A stretch of DNA of 34,851 nt from Planctomycetota bacterium (GCA_023261445.1 JAHFOX010000015.1:1-34851); one strand, 5' to 3'. Shown: positions 10,387 to 20,543, numbered from the stretch's first letter. Notes: generated from the sequence alone by a model not told the origin. Made by a program: numbers and translations.

Positions 10387-10395
10387 AATTGTAGA

Positions 10396-11487
10396 TTATT
10401 TTTCAGCCTTCTTGGATATGGTTTCCGCCTTGGTTTTTTCGGAGGTCTTTTCAGTTGTTTTTTCTGTAATTAATTCTGGTTTTATCTTTTTGAGTATAGC
10501 CTGTTCAATTTCTTTCATTAATTCAGGTTTTCCCTCAATAAACTGTCTGGAATTTTCCCTGCCCTGTCCTAGTCGGAGTTCGCCGTAGGAAAACCAGGTG
10601 CCAGACTTATCAATAATCTGATGTTCGACTCCGAGGTCAATTATATCTCCTGCACGGGAAATACCTGTATTATATAAGATGTCAAACTCAGCTTTTTTAA
10701 AGGGTGCCGCAACTTTGTTTTTGGCAATCGTGGCACGGACTCTGTTTCCAATTGCTACGTCACCATCCTTTATGCTGCCAATTCTCCGTATATCTATACG
10801 CACGGATGAATAGAATTTTAGCGCCCTACCTCCCGGCGTTGTTTCCGGGTTTCCACCGTACATGACACCGATTTTTTCTCTGATTTGGTTTATAAAAATA
10901 ACAGTTGTTTGAGATTTTGATATACAACCTGTTAGTTTACGTAACGCCTGTGACATTAATCTTGCTTGTAATCCTATGTGTGCATCGCCCATTTCTCCCT
11001 CAATTTCTGCACGAGGTACAAGGGCTGCAACAGAATCAACCGCAATAATATCTACTGCATTGCTTCTTACAAGTAATTCTGCAATTTCAAGTGCCTGTTC
11101 ACCAGTATCGGGTTGATTGACCATAAGATTATTCAGGTCTACCCCTAATTTTTTTGCATAGTCAGGGTCTAAGGCATGTTCGGCATCAATGAAGGCTGCC
11201 GTACCACCATCTTTTTGGGCGTTAGCAATAATATGAAGAGTCAGGGTGGTCTTACCAGAAGATTCGGGACCAAATATTTCTATGACTCTGCCGCGTGGTA
11301 TGCCGCCCACGCCTAATGCAATATCCAGAGATAATGCTCCAGTCGAGATAGTAGGAACATCTAACCGCGTCTCGCCGCCCAACTTCATTATCGTTCCTTT
11401 GCCATACTGCTTCTCGATTTGTGAAATTGCTCTTTCTAAGGCTTGCTGTCGCTTTTCCTTATTTACATCTTCAGGTTTTAATGTCAT
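10396..11487 (-). CDS. recA: Recombinase RecA
   Basis: [13 protein letters not shown] Walker [38 protein letters not shown]-type core. Confidence 0.96.
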   Translation of the reverse strand: MTLKPEDVNKEKRQQALERAISQIEKQYGKGTIMKLGGETRLDVPTISTGALSLDIALGVGGIPRGRVIEIFGPESSGKTTLTLHIIANAQKDGGTAAFIDAEHALDPDYAKKLGVDLNNLMVNQPDTGEQALEIAELLVRSNAVDIIAVDSVAALVPRAEIEGEMGDAHIGLQARLMSQALRKLTGCISKSQTTVIFINQIREKIGVMYGGNPETTPGGRALKFYSSVRIDIRRIGSIKDGDVAIGNRVRATIAKNKVAAPFKKAEFDILYNTGISRAGDIIDLGVEHQIIDKSGTWFSYGELRLGQGRENSRQFIEGKPELMKEIEQAILKKIKPELITEKTTEKTSEKTKAETISKKAEK

Positions 11488-11515
11488 ATTTCACCAATAT
11501 AAAAAGGTTGTTGGG

Positions 11516-12088
11516 TTATGAAACTAAATCAATGCTGTTTAATTTCGTATATGTAGGTCCTTGCGGTGAAAGTTCACTTTTCATCAAAACAACCTGTGTA
11601 ATATGTTCCGCGCCAAATTTAAACCCACTGTAAGAATTCATACTTTCCATAAGTTTTCTGACGTTTCTGCGTGTCTTTATTCGTCCTACAGTAAGATGTG
11701 CCTCGAATTTGCGTTCTTCGTGTTCTACACCTAATGCTGCTAATTGATTGTCCAGTCTTTCATGGGTTTTAGCTAAAATCCCGTTTAAATCTATTATATC
11801 AGCAAAAATAACTCGCGGATTTTTTTCTGTTGGGAAAACACCCACGCCTATATAATCAAGATTAAAAGGATGTGTGTTGGCTACCGAATTTTTAATTATA
11901 TCAGAAACCGAAGCAATTTTTTCTTCGTCAATATACCCGATAAATTTAAGAGTGATATGAAGATTTTCAGGAGTTACCCAGCTAACGTCTGCATCCGCCT
12001 TTTTAAGCGTATTCTGGAATTCTACTAATTTTTCCCGAAATTCTTCGTTAATTTCAACCGCAACAAAGAGCCTTACTTCCATACACAA
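11516..12088 (-). CDS. thpR: RNA 2',3'-cyclic phosphodiesterase (2H family)
   Basis: Two HxTx motifs: HITLKFIG and HLTVGR; starts MEVRLFVAVEI. Confidence 0.85.
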   Translation of the reverse strand: MCMEVRLFVAVEINEEFREKLVEFQNTLKKADADVSWVTPENLHITLKFIGYIDEEKIASVSDIIKNSVANTHPFNLDYIGVGVFPTEKNPRVIFADIIDLNGILAKTHERLDNQLAALGVEHEERKFEAHLTVGRIKTRRNVRKLMESMNSYSGFKFGAEHITQVVLMKSELSPQGPTYTKLNSIDLVS

Positions 12089-12229
12089 ATTATTTGATAA
12101 TTATAGACGGATAAAATTGTAAGTTGTCAGTTATCTGCACTCAACAAAAAGGAAAAGGCTTTCCACATACAAGGTTCTGCAAGCGGAGATTCCTACAAAT
12201 TGCATGATAAAGTGAATCCTGTTTTAAAG

Positions 12230-13573
12230 CTAAGAATTTAATTTGATTGCCTCCGGCATTTCACATAGATTTTTAATAGTATTGTTAAGCCTTGTCAGTG
12301 TCTTTTCCTTTCCGAGTAGTTCCATCGTTTCAAAAATACCGGCGCTAACACTCTTTCCCGTTATGGAAATCCTCAGTGGCTGTGCAAGCTTTGAAAAGCT
12401 AACCCCTGTTTTTACAGTTAATGCCCGTAGTGAGTCTTCTAAGTTTTTCTTATCAAAATCTTCTATGTGAGAAATAGCTGAGTACACATCTCTCAATAAC
12501 TCGACAATTTTTTCTTTTTTGAGGAATTTCTCCACGGCAACCAGATCATATTCAATCGTATCATTAAAGAAAAACCTCGTCTGCTCCAGTAAGTCCTGAA
12601 AAGTTTTAAACCGTTCGTGGTACAACGTTACAAGATTTGACAGCCACCCTCGTGGGATTTTTGCCATATCAATACCAGATTTTTCAAAAAACCTCTCTGC
12701 TTCTGTAGTCAATTGCTCAATGGGCGTATTTTTAATATATTGACCGTTCATCCAATCCAATTTTGTGTTGTTGAATTGTGCACTGGTCTTATTTACGCGT
12801 TTCAAGGTGAACTTATCAATCATTTCGGGAATTGATATGATTTCCTGATCATTTCCAGGCGACCATCCCAAAAGGGCAAGGAAATTTACCAAGGCATGAG
12901 GTAAATAGCCTTTATCCCGATACTCTGTAACAGAAGTCGCCCCATGTCGTTTGCTTAATCTCGAGCCATCTTCCCCAAGTATCATTGGAATATGAGCGAA
13001 TTCTGGTATTTTAAATCCAAAGGCTTTGTAAAGAGCGATTTGCTTTGGTGTATTTGATATGTGATCGTCTCCTCTGATAATGTGTGTGATTTCCATATCG
13101 GCATCATCTACTACACAGGCGAAATTATAGGTTGGGAAACCGTCAGCCTTGAGAATCACAAAATCCTCAATAAGCGCTGTATCAAAGGTGATATTACCGT
13201 GTATGAGGTCATTAATTTCTGTTGTTCCATCCTGCATCTTGAAACGAATAGCTTTGCGGCCTTCAGCATCGGTATCGTAAAATGCCTTTCCCTGTTCTAC
13301 CAGTTTTTCTGCAGATCGCTTATATATAGCTAGTCGTTGGCTCTGGGAATACGGACCCGCATCCCAGTCTAATCCCAGCCATTTCATACTATCAAGGATG
13401 GCTTGTGTGGCTTCCTCTGTAGAGCGTTGTTGATCGGTATCTTCTATGCGTAACAGGAAAACACCTTTATTATGCCTTGCAAAGAGCCAGTTAAATAGGG
13501 CTGTTCTTGCGCCTCCGATATGGAGATAGCCTGTAGGGCTTGGCGCAAAACGGACTCTGATATTTGAAGTCAA
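12230..13573 (-). CDS. gltX: Glutamyl-tRNA synthetase
   Basis: VRFAPSPTGYLHIGGARTALFNW and SRLSKRHGATSV motifs; start set at TTG 13573 (GAAAGG upstream) because a promoter overlaps the longer ORF start. Confidence 0.92.
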   Translation of the reverse strand: MTSNIRVRFAPSPTGYLHIGGARTALFNWLFARHNKGVFLLRIEDTDQQRSTEEATQAILDSMKWLGLDWDAGPYSQSQRLAIYKRSAEKLVEQGKAFYDTDAEGRKAIRFKMQDGTTEINDLIHGNITFDTALIEDFVILKADGFPTYNFACVVDDADMEITHIIRGDDHISNTPKQIALYKAFGFKIPEFAHIPMILGEDGSRLSKRHGATSVTEYRDKGYLPHALVNFLALLGWSPGNDQEIISIPEMIDKFTLKRVNKTSAQFNNTKLDWMNGQYIKNTPIEQLTTEAERFFEKSGIDMAKIPRGWLSNLVTLYHERFKTFQDLLEQTRFFFNDTIEYDLVAVEKFLKKEKIVELLRDVYSAISHIEDFDKKNLEDSLRALTVKTGVSFSKLAQPLRISITGKSVSAGIFETMELLGKEKTLTRLNNTIKNLCEMPEAIKLNS

Positions 13574-13615
13574 ACCGTATTCCTTTCTATAAAAAATATT
13601 TAATAATGATTGGTT

Positions 13616-13645
13616 ATGATAACGAATATTAAATAAAAGTGTCAA
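13616..13645 (-). promoter_or_regulatory. Sigma70-type promoter for gltX
   Basis: Minus strand TTGACA (13645-13640), 18 nt spacer, TATCAT (13621-13616). Confidence 0.5.
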
Positions 13646-13705
13646 GCGTTTTATTGGCAAGGCGAAGGGAAGACTAGCTTATATTTCTTATGGTGCTTAG
13701 AGATA

Positions 13706-13734
13706 TTGACAAACCTTTGTGATGTTATTATAAA
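13706..13734 (+). promoter_or_regulatory. Sigma70-type promoter upstream of RCC1 gene
   Basis: TTGACA (13706-13711), 17 nt spacer, TATAAA (13729-13734). Confidence 0.55.
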
Positions 13735-14037
13735 TATTATTCAAATCAAAGGTCGGTTATGCTAAAAGCTAATTGTTTATGGCTGTAATAAATGGCTAAA
13801 TGAGATGGTCCAAATTTACTTAGAAAGGTACAGATGATTGGGAACAAAAAAATACGGATAATTTGTTTAAAAAATGTCGTAGTCAAGAATATGTTTTTAA
13901 AAAGGGAGGCAAAAAGATTATGAGAAACATGTAACACTAGAAATATAAAAATCAGTATTTACCAGTTAAAATATCCTAAAAGGAGTGTCTTTCATTAAGG
14001 TTGATGTATTTTTTTATAAAAGGGAGTATGTAAAGTT

Positions 14038-15261
14038 ATGAGAAACATATCTTTTGGCAGTGTCAATGATAAAGTAAGTATTTTTTGGTTAATAGCAATT
14101 TTATTTTCACTGTTATTAATGGCAAGTGGAGCGTCTTTCGCATCAACAACACCCCGGATTTCTGCAGGGGAGTATCACAGCCTTGCCCTAAAATCTGACG
14201 GGACGGTTTGGGCTTGGGGAAATAATTCAGATGGCCAATTGGGAGATAGGGAAACTATAAATAGAAGAATGCCAGTTGAGGTGCTTGGATTAAAAGATGT
14301 TGTTGCTATTGCTGGTGAGAATACAAACAGCCTTGTCTTAAAGTCGGATCGCACGGTTTGGGTTTGGGGGGATAATTCAGATGGTCAATTGGGTGATGGT
14401 ACAACTAAGAAAAAATATTTTCCTGTGCAGGCGCATGGGCTTAAAGACGTCATTGCTATTGCTGGAGGAAACTCACATAGCCTGGCATTGAAATCGAACG
14501 GTACTGTTTGGACTTGGGGAAATAATAAAAATAGTCAATTGGGAGATAATACAACTACGAATAGAAACATACCTGTGCAGATATGTAAGTTCAAAGGGGT
14601 TGTTGCCGTTGCTGGCGGAGGATTTCATAGCCTTGCCCTGAAGTCTAATGGAACCGTCTGGGCGTGGGGATTTAATAATGAAGGCGCCTTAGGTGATGGG
14701 ACAAATATGAACAGAAGCACACCCGCGAAGGTTGGTAGCCTCAGTAATGTAACCGCCATCGCCAGTGGATACCGTCATAGCCTTGCCCTGAAGTCAGACG
14801 GTACAGTCTGGGCGTGGGGATTAAATTGTTACGGTCAGTTGGGAGAGGGAACGACCGCGAATAGAAATACGCCTGTAAGGGTAAGTAATCTTAGTAATGT
14901 TATTGCCATTGCTTGTAAAGGGAATCACAACCTTGCACTTAAGTCGGACGGTACGGTGTGGGCTTGGGGATCGAATTTCTATGCTCAATTAGGAGATGGG
15001 ACAGAGGAGAACAGAAACACTCCTGTACGGGTAAGTAATCTCGGAGGTGTTATTGCTATTGCTACTGGGAACTCGCACAGCCTTGCCCTGAAGTCAGACG
15101 GCACGGTCTGGGTGTGGGGATTGAATGGCTCTGGTCAATTGGGAGACGATTCGCCAAGGGATAGACATACCCCCGTTCAGGTTAAGAACATTAATTTAAT
15201 CCAATCGAAGGTACTAACACCAGAGACGACAACGACACAAAAAGCGACTTCATTACAGTGA
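14038..15261 (+). CDS. Secreted RCC1-repeat (seven-repeat beta-propeller) protein
   Basis: Hydrophobic N-terminal signal, then seven repeats of the type HSLALKSDGTVWAWGxNxxGQLGDGT. Confidence 0.85.
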   Translation: MRNISFGSVNDKVSIFWLIAILFSLLLMASGASFASTTPRISAGEYHSLALKSDGTVWAWGNNSDGQLGDRETINRRMPVEVLGLKDVVAIAGENTNSLVLKSDRTVWVWGDNSDGQLGDGTTKKKYFPVQAHGLKDVIAIAGGNSHSLALKSNGTVWTWGNNKNSQLGDNTTTNRNIPVQICKFKGVVAVAGGGFHSLALKSNGTVWAWGFNNEGALGDGTNMNRSTPAKVGSLSNVTAIASGYRHSLALKSDGTVWAWGLNCYGQLGEGTTANRNTPVRVSNLSNVIAIACKGNHNLALKSDGTVWAWGSNFYAQLGDGTEENRNTPVRVSNLGGVIAIATGNSHSLALKSDGTVWVWGLNGSGQLGDDSPRDRHTPVQVKNINLIQSKVLTPETTTTQKATSLQ

Positions 15262-15377
15262 CTTATTGAATAAAGACGGTAATTTCTAAGAATTTTTGTA
15301 CTTCGAGATTAATACTATTTCAATAAAATTTAAAGATAGGCAGTAAAGTTTTTTGAAAACAATTAATCGTCAGTATT

Positions 15378-15747
15378 GCTACACCAACACCGACGACTCA
15401 GCATACTAATACCGTTGCCAACCATTACACCGACACCAACGGGATGCGAGACTGAGTCTATATCGGCATCACCGAGCGAACTGGTTCTTAAAAGTGGGGA
15501 GGGTGGAGAAGTGAAGGTGACTTTGATACCGATTGAAGGATGTTCGCCAGAAGAAGGAGATGTGGTTACAACTAAGATTAATAAGTCCGACAGGAAACAT
15601 ATATTTGTATCACCACGAAGTGCAACTACTGACGTCAATGGTGAGGCGTTCTTTATAATTACTGCTAAAAACAAGACAGGAAATGCGAAGGTTAAATTTA
15701 GATATGAAAAACTTAAAGATACTGTAAAGGTAAAAGTTATAAAATAA
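15378..15747 (+). pseudogene. Detached Ig-like C-terminal tail, probably a remnant of an RCC1-type secreted protein
   Basis: TPTPT linker appears first in one frame (ATPTPTTQHTNT) then in the next (PLPTITPTPTGCETESISASPSELVLKSGEGGEVKVTL...); no convincing RBS/ATG for the domain. Confidence 0.5.
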
Positions 15748-15778
15748 CAAGGTCCGTGTCATAGAAATATAGAAAGAC

Positions 15779-15818
15779 GGGGCGTTACGTTCAAAGGCGT
15801 GATACCCCTTCTTTTTTT
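15779..15818 (+). terminator. Rho-independent terminator
   Basis: ggggcgttacgt-tcaaag-gcgtgatacccc (12-position stem with one mismatch and G-U pairs) followed by ttcttttttt. Confidence 0.75.
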
Positions 15819-15980
15819 AGTTGATATAAAGCCAGTGGATGTTAAACTATTGCGATTAGTTAAGATGAATTTTATGAGGTTTTAGTATTGATTATATACA
15901 CAAATTAAGGCTTGCCATCGTAAATTAATAAGAGTTACATAAATTTAAATAAGTTTTTATAAATATAGGGATAGTTGTTG

Positions 15981-17093
15981 ATGATAAAATTCAGCACTTT
16001 GCTGTTATGCATACTTGTGTGTTTTTGTACGGCTGTGGATGGTGATACAGTAGTCCTAAAGAACGTTGGTAAAGATATTGAGGTCAAAGTAATAGGTATT
16101 ACAAATGAATATGTAGAAGCAGCGATACTAAAAAACAACATTAAGTCCTTAAATATGCAGTTTTTGAATACTGGCAATTACACAGATTTGGTTTCTTTGA
16201 ATATTGCAAACGCTACTATAGAATGTAAGGTTAAAGAGATTTCAGAAGATACCATTCGTGTACTGATTCCTAGTTCTGCTATTTCTTCACTTCAGATGTC
16301 GTTTCAGGCGGAAGATAAACAAGCCAGAGCTATTCCAGCTGGGGTTGATAACATGCCAAAACCAATGGATATTATTGCGAAAAAAGAACAAAAGGAACAA
16401 TTAGAAGCTAAAATAGATGACACAGGGAATAAGGTGGTAGCTGATGATATAAGAACAGTTTCAGCGGAAAAACCTGTTACAGGGAAAAACTATCGGCTAA
16501 AGACCAAAAAGAAGAAAAAAGAAAAATTTGTGGAGAGAACCGATCAGCCAAAGGCAGAAGCAGAAGCAGAAGCAAAAGATACGGACACTGATATGAAAGA
16601 GTCTGTTGTGAATGAAGAACTACAAGAGCAAGAAAATACTGAAAAAAAAACCGAGATGACTCAGGAAGTGGTCGAGGAACCCAGAGAAGATAAAGTTGGG
16701 GATAAGGAGGTTGAAAATACAGTTCGTGAAGATGTAAAAAAAGAAGAGCCTGTCATACAAGATTCAAACCTTGGGAGTGTTGAGGGAAAGATTTTGCACA
16801 ATAGAAGTCCTCTGCGTGATTGTCAAGTGAAGTTGCAAATGTTAGAAAAGGGTGGATTGTTAGCAAAAGGATATCGTCCTGTGGATGGAGCAATAGAGAT
16901 TGAAACAGTTACAGACGAGAATGGTATTTATCATTTTGCGAATGTATCGCCTGGCTTGTATAAATTGTTTTGGAAACCTCCATCAGAAACTTCATGGGTT
17001 CGGCGATTCAAAATGGAACCAGATGTAATTGTGGAACCGGGTAAGGTCACAAATCCCAAAGATGTTGAGACTTTAAAGAGAACGTTAAATTAA
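15981..17093 (+). CDS. Secreted Lys/Glu-rich protein with C-terminal carboxypeptidase-regulatory-like (CNA-B type) domain
   Basis: Signal peptide MIKFSTLLLCILVCFCTAVDG; charged low-complexity middle; GSVEGKILHNRSPLRDCQVKL...TDENGIYHFANVSPGLYKLFW. Confidence 0.65.
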   Translation: MIKFSTLLLCILVCFCTAVDGDTVVLKNVGKDIEVKVIGITNEYVEAAILKNNIKSLNMQFLNTGNYTDLVSLNIANATIECKVKEISEDTIRVLIPSSAISSLQMSFQAEDKQARAIPAGVDNMPKPMDIIAKKEQKEQLEAKIDDTGNKVVADDIRTVSAEKPVTGKNYRLKTKKKKKEKFVERTDQPKAEAEAEAKDTDTDMKESVVNEELQEQENTEKKTEMTQEVVEEPREDKVGDKEVENTVREDVKKEEPVIQDSNLGSVEGKILHNRSPLRDCQVKLQMLEKGGLLAKGYRPVDGAIEIETVTDENGIYHFANVSPGLYKLFWKPPSETSWVRRFKMEPDVIVEPGKVTNPKDVETLKRTLN

Positions 17094-17445
17094 TTTTGTC
17101 TAATTTAGGTATGACAAATATTAAGAATTGCGGTTTCAGTTATTAAAATTTGTAAATGCTAACATAATATGAGCATGTTTCAACTTATGTAAATAATTTT
17201 GTAATACTATATTTGAAACTATCATTTCAATGCTGAAATTTTTTATCGGTAGGTGAAGTCTAAGATATGTTCTTTTACGTGCAGATATTAAAGACTAACG
17301 ATTGGATACTTAAATGGTTACGTAATTTTTTATATTTTTTTACAAATAAGGAATAAATATTGTTAAGTGTTTAAAGCCATTGTTGGATTTTTCAGAAAAA
17401 TATTTTTGTGATCTTTATTATTTTTTGTGGTTCAAATTTTATGTA

Positions 17446-17474
17446 TTGACAAACCTATTCTGTAAATTTAATAT
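17446..17474 (+). promoter_or_regulatory. Sigma70-type promoter for the NXR accessory module
   Basis: TTGACA (17446-17451), 17 nt spacer, TAATAT (17469-17474). Confidence 0.55.
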
Positions 17475-17557
17475 ACTAAACTTTCTTTTTGGTGTTTAGG
17501 CGTATTAAAAAGGATTTATAAATCCACGACTAAAATTATTAGAATAAGACGGAGGTA

Positions 17558-18325
17558 ATGATGATAAAAAGTTTGCGTTACGTAACAATTGTTAGTGGTT
17601 TTGTGTTTGGTGTGATGGATAGTAGTGTTATGTTGTTGGACAATAATTATGCGGTGGCACAGGAAAAAGGCGCTACTTATAAAGAAATTGATGTTAAAGA
17701 TGGCGGGGCTATTGTAGGAACTGTTAAGTTTGATGGTGATGTTCCTGCTTCTAAGATGTTAAAGGTTGATAAAGACGAGCAAACTTGTGGTCATGAAAAT
17801 AAAGTATCAGAGGAATTGGTAGTCAATGGTGAATCAAAAGGCGTGAAGAATGTTGTTGTTTCTTTAGTTGACATTGCGGCTGGCAAAAAGATAGAGGCGG
17901 TAACAACTGCTTTAGACCAAAAGGAATGTCTGTTTATTCCCCATGTGCTCGCAATACCAGTAGGGTCTAGTGTTGATTTGCTTAATAGTGATAATGTAAT
18001 GCATAATCTTCATTCGTGGGCTATTAAAAATCCAGCTTTCAATGAAGGGGTATCTGGCGGCGGAAAGATGACTAAGAAATTTGACCTTGCGGAGGTTGTA
18101 AAGATAACTTGTGATGTGCATAAGTGGATGAGCTCTTTTGTTGTAGTTAAGGCGAATCCATATTTTGCTGTTACAGATGAGAATGGATGTTTTAAGATTG
18201 ATAATGTGCCTGCGGGTGCATATAAGATTGAGGCATGGCAGGAGAAGTTAGGGAAAAAGGCTGCCGAGGTGACAGTAAAGTCAAAAGAAGATGCTGTGGT
18301 AGATTTTGTTTTAACAAAGAAATAA
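17558..18325 (+). CDS. Periplasmic cupredoxin / methylamine-utilization-like protein with carboxypeptidase regulatory-like C-terminus
   Basis: Signal peptide; type 1 copper-like ligand set MHNLHSW...TCDVHKWM; TDENGCFKIDNVPAGAYKIEAW domain. Confidence 0.75.
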   Translation: MMIKSLRYVTIVSGFVFGVMDSSVMLLDNNYAVAQEKGATYKEIDVKDGGAIVGTVKFDGDVPASKMLKVDKDEQTCGHENKVSEELVVNGESKGVKNVVVSLVDIAAGKKIEAVTTALDQKECLFIPHVLAIPVGSSVDLLNSDNVMHNLHSWAIKNPAFNEGVSGGGKMTKKFDLAEVVKITCDVHKWMSSFVVVKANPYFAVTDENGCFKIDNVPAGAYKIEAWQEKLGKKAAEVTVKSKEDAVVDFVLTKK

Positions 18326-18383
18326 CCGTATCGTGAACTTTCATAGAACGTGTAACTTACTAGTTTGAAAAGGCCTATTGCTA

Positions 18384-20543
18384 ATGAATAAGAAGATATT
18401 GCTGCAGCTAACAAAAAGAAGTACATTTATTCTTATATTTTTGCTTTTCATTTCCTTTGTTTCGTCCATGTCGCTTTTCCAAAAGGCATTTGCTGCCGAA
18501 GAAGCGCCAGCACAAACATCAAAAGAAGGTGGAGTCGCTGCCCCCGGAGTGGAATTGCCTCAGTTTGATGCATCAGTTCTGGCAGCCGCACCGGCAGCGG
18601 TTGCGGGTCAGCCTGCAACAGGAACAGGTACTACAACAGCAGCCGTAGAGGAAGAAGAGGTTGGTCCTGTTCAATATAGAACATTCTTTGGAATTGATTC
18701 CAGGGTGGTAGTCTGGATTGTATCAGAACTGCATCTCATGTTTGCGGCTTTTGTGCTGGGTGTTCCAATTTTTGCCGTTATTGTAGAAATTGTGGGATTC
18801 AAGGGTGGCGACATTAAATACGATAAGATGGCAAAGGAATTTACCAAACTTTTATCCGCAGCATTTGCTACAACTGCGTCGTTAGGTGGTTTGCTTGGTT
18901 TCTGTTTATTCGGTTTGTATCCCGAGTTTATGGGTCACATGACGAATGTATTTGCGCCGACAATGTATGTTTACGCATTGATGTTCTTTGGCGAGGCATT
19001 CACATTGTACGGCTATTATTATTCGTGGGAAATTCTAAAAGGCACAGCTCTTAGGAAATGGTTCCACATTATGCTGGGTGTTATGCTTAACCTTTTTGGT
19101 ACAGGACTTATGTTTTTAACAAATTCATGGGCCACATATATGATGAGTCCTGCTGGAATTGTGCCAACCACTGGGAAAGTTCTGAGTTTATATCACGCCA
19201 TGTATAATCCACTGTGGATGCCTGTAAACATTCATCGTTTAATAGCCAATGTATGCTTTGGTGGTTTTGTGGTAGGCGCCTATGCAGCAGTGAAATTTCT
19301 GGGATCAAAATCAGAAGAGGAAAAGGCGCATTACGATTGGATGGGTTATGTCGGTAATTTTATAGGTGTTGGTGCTTTAATACCTTTGCCATTTGCAGGG
19401 TATTGGCTGGGAAGAGAAGTCTATAGCTCAAGCCCTGTTATGGGTAATATTATGATGGGCGGAGCATTTTCCTGGACATTTATTGTTCAAGCCATATTGA
19501 TTGGTATGCTTTTTATTGGAGCGAATTACTATTTGTGGCTGGGAATGGGTAGGATTAAAGGCTCAGAACGCTATACTAAATTTATTAAATATCTCATTTT
19601 TGTTATTTTCATGTGTTTTGCCGTATGGTTAACGCCCCATAATTTACCTCTTAGCGGTGAAGAGCGGGCTATGATTGGTGAACAATATCATCCGTTCTCT
19701 AAATATTTTGGGGTTATGGCAGCGAAAAACGCAGTAGTTAATTTAATTATTCTTGCCACCTTCTTTTCATTCCTGATTTATCGGAGAAGCAACAAAGGGG
19801 AATTGGCACCATTTTCTGAACAAGGTAGAGCTGGCAAGATTGGAATATTTTCCGCAGTGATCTTTTGCTTGTTAATGTTGGTCTCATATGCAGTTTCACT
19901 CAATTTTGTAGAGCTAGAAGCTAACATAAAGTCCTTTGTGAAACCTTTAATAGGCGCACTCTATATTCAATCGTTTTTTATATGTTTTGCAGCGTTTTTA
20001 ACCTTTAAAAACAAAGGCAAGTTAGCACAAAGTATGCTTTTTGCGGTTACTGCGTGTATTGCCGTGCTGTACTTCTGGTATTACGGTTTTCAAGTTATGC
20101 AAAAAGCGAATTTAGTATTACGATATTTATCTGTGACACAGGTTTCAATAGTAATGAGTTGTCTGATAATGAATGCTATTATAGATATCTTTATGTTCCG
20201 TAAAGCAAAGCTTGTAGGTGGTATTGTGTGGGGGAAGATGCCTGTAAGGTCGCAATACGCATTGATTCTGTTATGTGTGGTTATTGTTATTTTAATGGGA
20301 TTAATGGGCTTTATACGTTCTGGCTTGAGGATGGATTGGCATATTTACGGCGTCTTGCAGGATACATCGCAATGGGCATACACACCGACCCTGTCTTATA
20401 TGGGACGGATAGTTGGTTTAATTGTGGCGCTTTTCTTGGGTCTGGTTGCGTTCGTATTCTGGCTGGCTAATTTGGGTGACAAGAAAAAAAGTGAAAAAGC
20501 AGAAGAATACGAAGATGCAGTAGTTGGTTATGAGAAGCATTAA
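18384..20543 (+). CDS. Cytochrome bd quinol oxidase subunit I (CydA)-like multi-TM protein
   Basis: ELHLMFAAFVLGVPIFAVIVEIVG aligns by eye with E. coli CydA YHFLFVPLTLGMAFLLAIMETVYV; NIHRLIANVCFGGFVVGAY resembles the CydA H186 helix; many TM segments. Confidence 0.75.
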   Translation: MNKKILLQLTKRSTFILIFLLFISFVSSMSLFQKAFAAEEAPAQTSKEGGVAAPGVELPQFDASVLAAAPAAVAGQPATGTGTTTAAVEEEEVGPVQYRTFFGIDSRVVVWIVSELHLMFAAFVLGVPIFAVIVEIVGFKGGDIKYDKMAKEFTKLLSAAFATTASLGGLLGFCLFGLYPEFMGHMTNVFAPTMYVYALMFFGEAFTLYGYYYSWEILKGTALRKWFHIMLGVMLNLFGTGLMFLTNSWATYMMSPAGIVPTTGKVLSLYHAMYNPLWMPVNIHRLIANVCFGGFVVGAYAAVKFLGSKSEEEKAHYDWMGYVGNFIGVGALIPLPFAGYWLGREVYSSSPVMGNIMMGGAFSWTFIVQAILIGMLFIGANYYLWLGMGRIKGSERYTKFIKYLIFVIFMCFAVWLTPHNLPLSGEERAMIGEQYHPFSKYFGVMAAKNAVVNLIILATFFSFLIYRRSNKGELAPFSEQGRAGKIGIFSAVIFCLLMLVSYAVSLNFVELEANIKSFVKPLIGALYIQSFFICFAAFLTFKNKGKLAQSMLFAVTACIAVLYFWYYGFQVMQKANLVLRYLSVTQVSIVMSCLIMNAIIDIFMFRKAKLVGGIVWGKMPVRSQYALILLCVVIVILMGLMGFIRSGLRMDWHIYGVLQDTSQWAYTPTLSYMGRIVGLIVALFLGLVAFVFWLANLGDKKKSEKAEEYEDAVVGYEKH

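Noticed and set aside
14171-15190. Tandem ~150 bp repeats that could suggest a satellite or CRISPR-like array
   Set aside because: Imperfect and in frame; fully explained by seven RCC1 propeller repeats.
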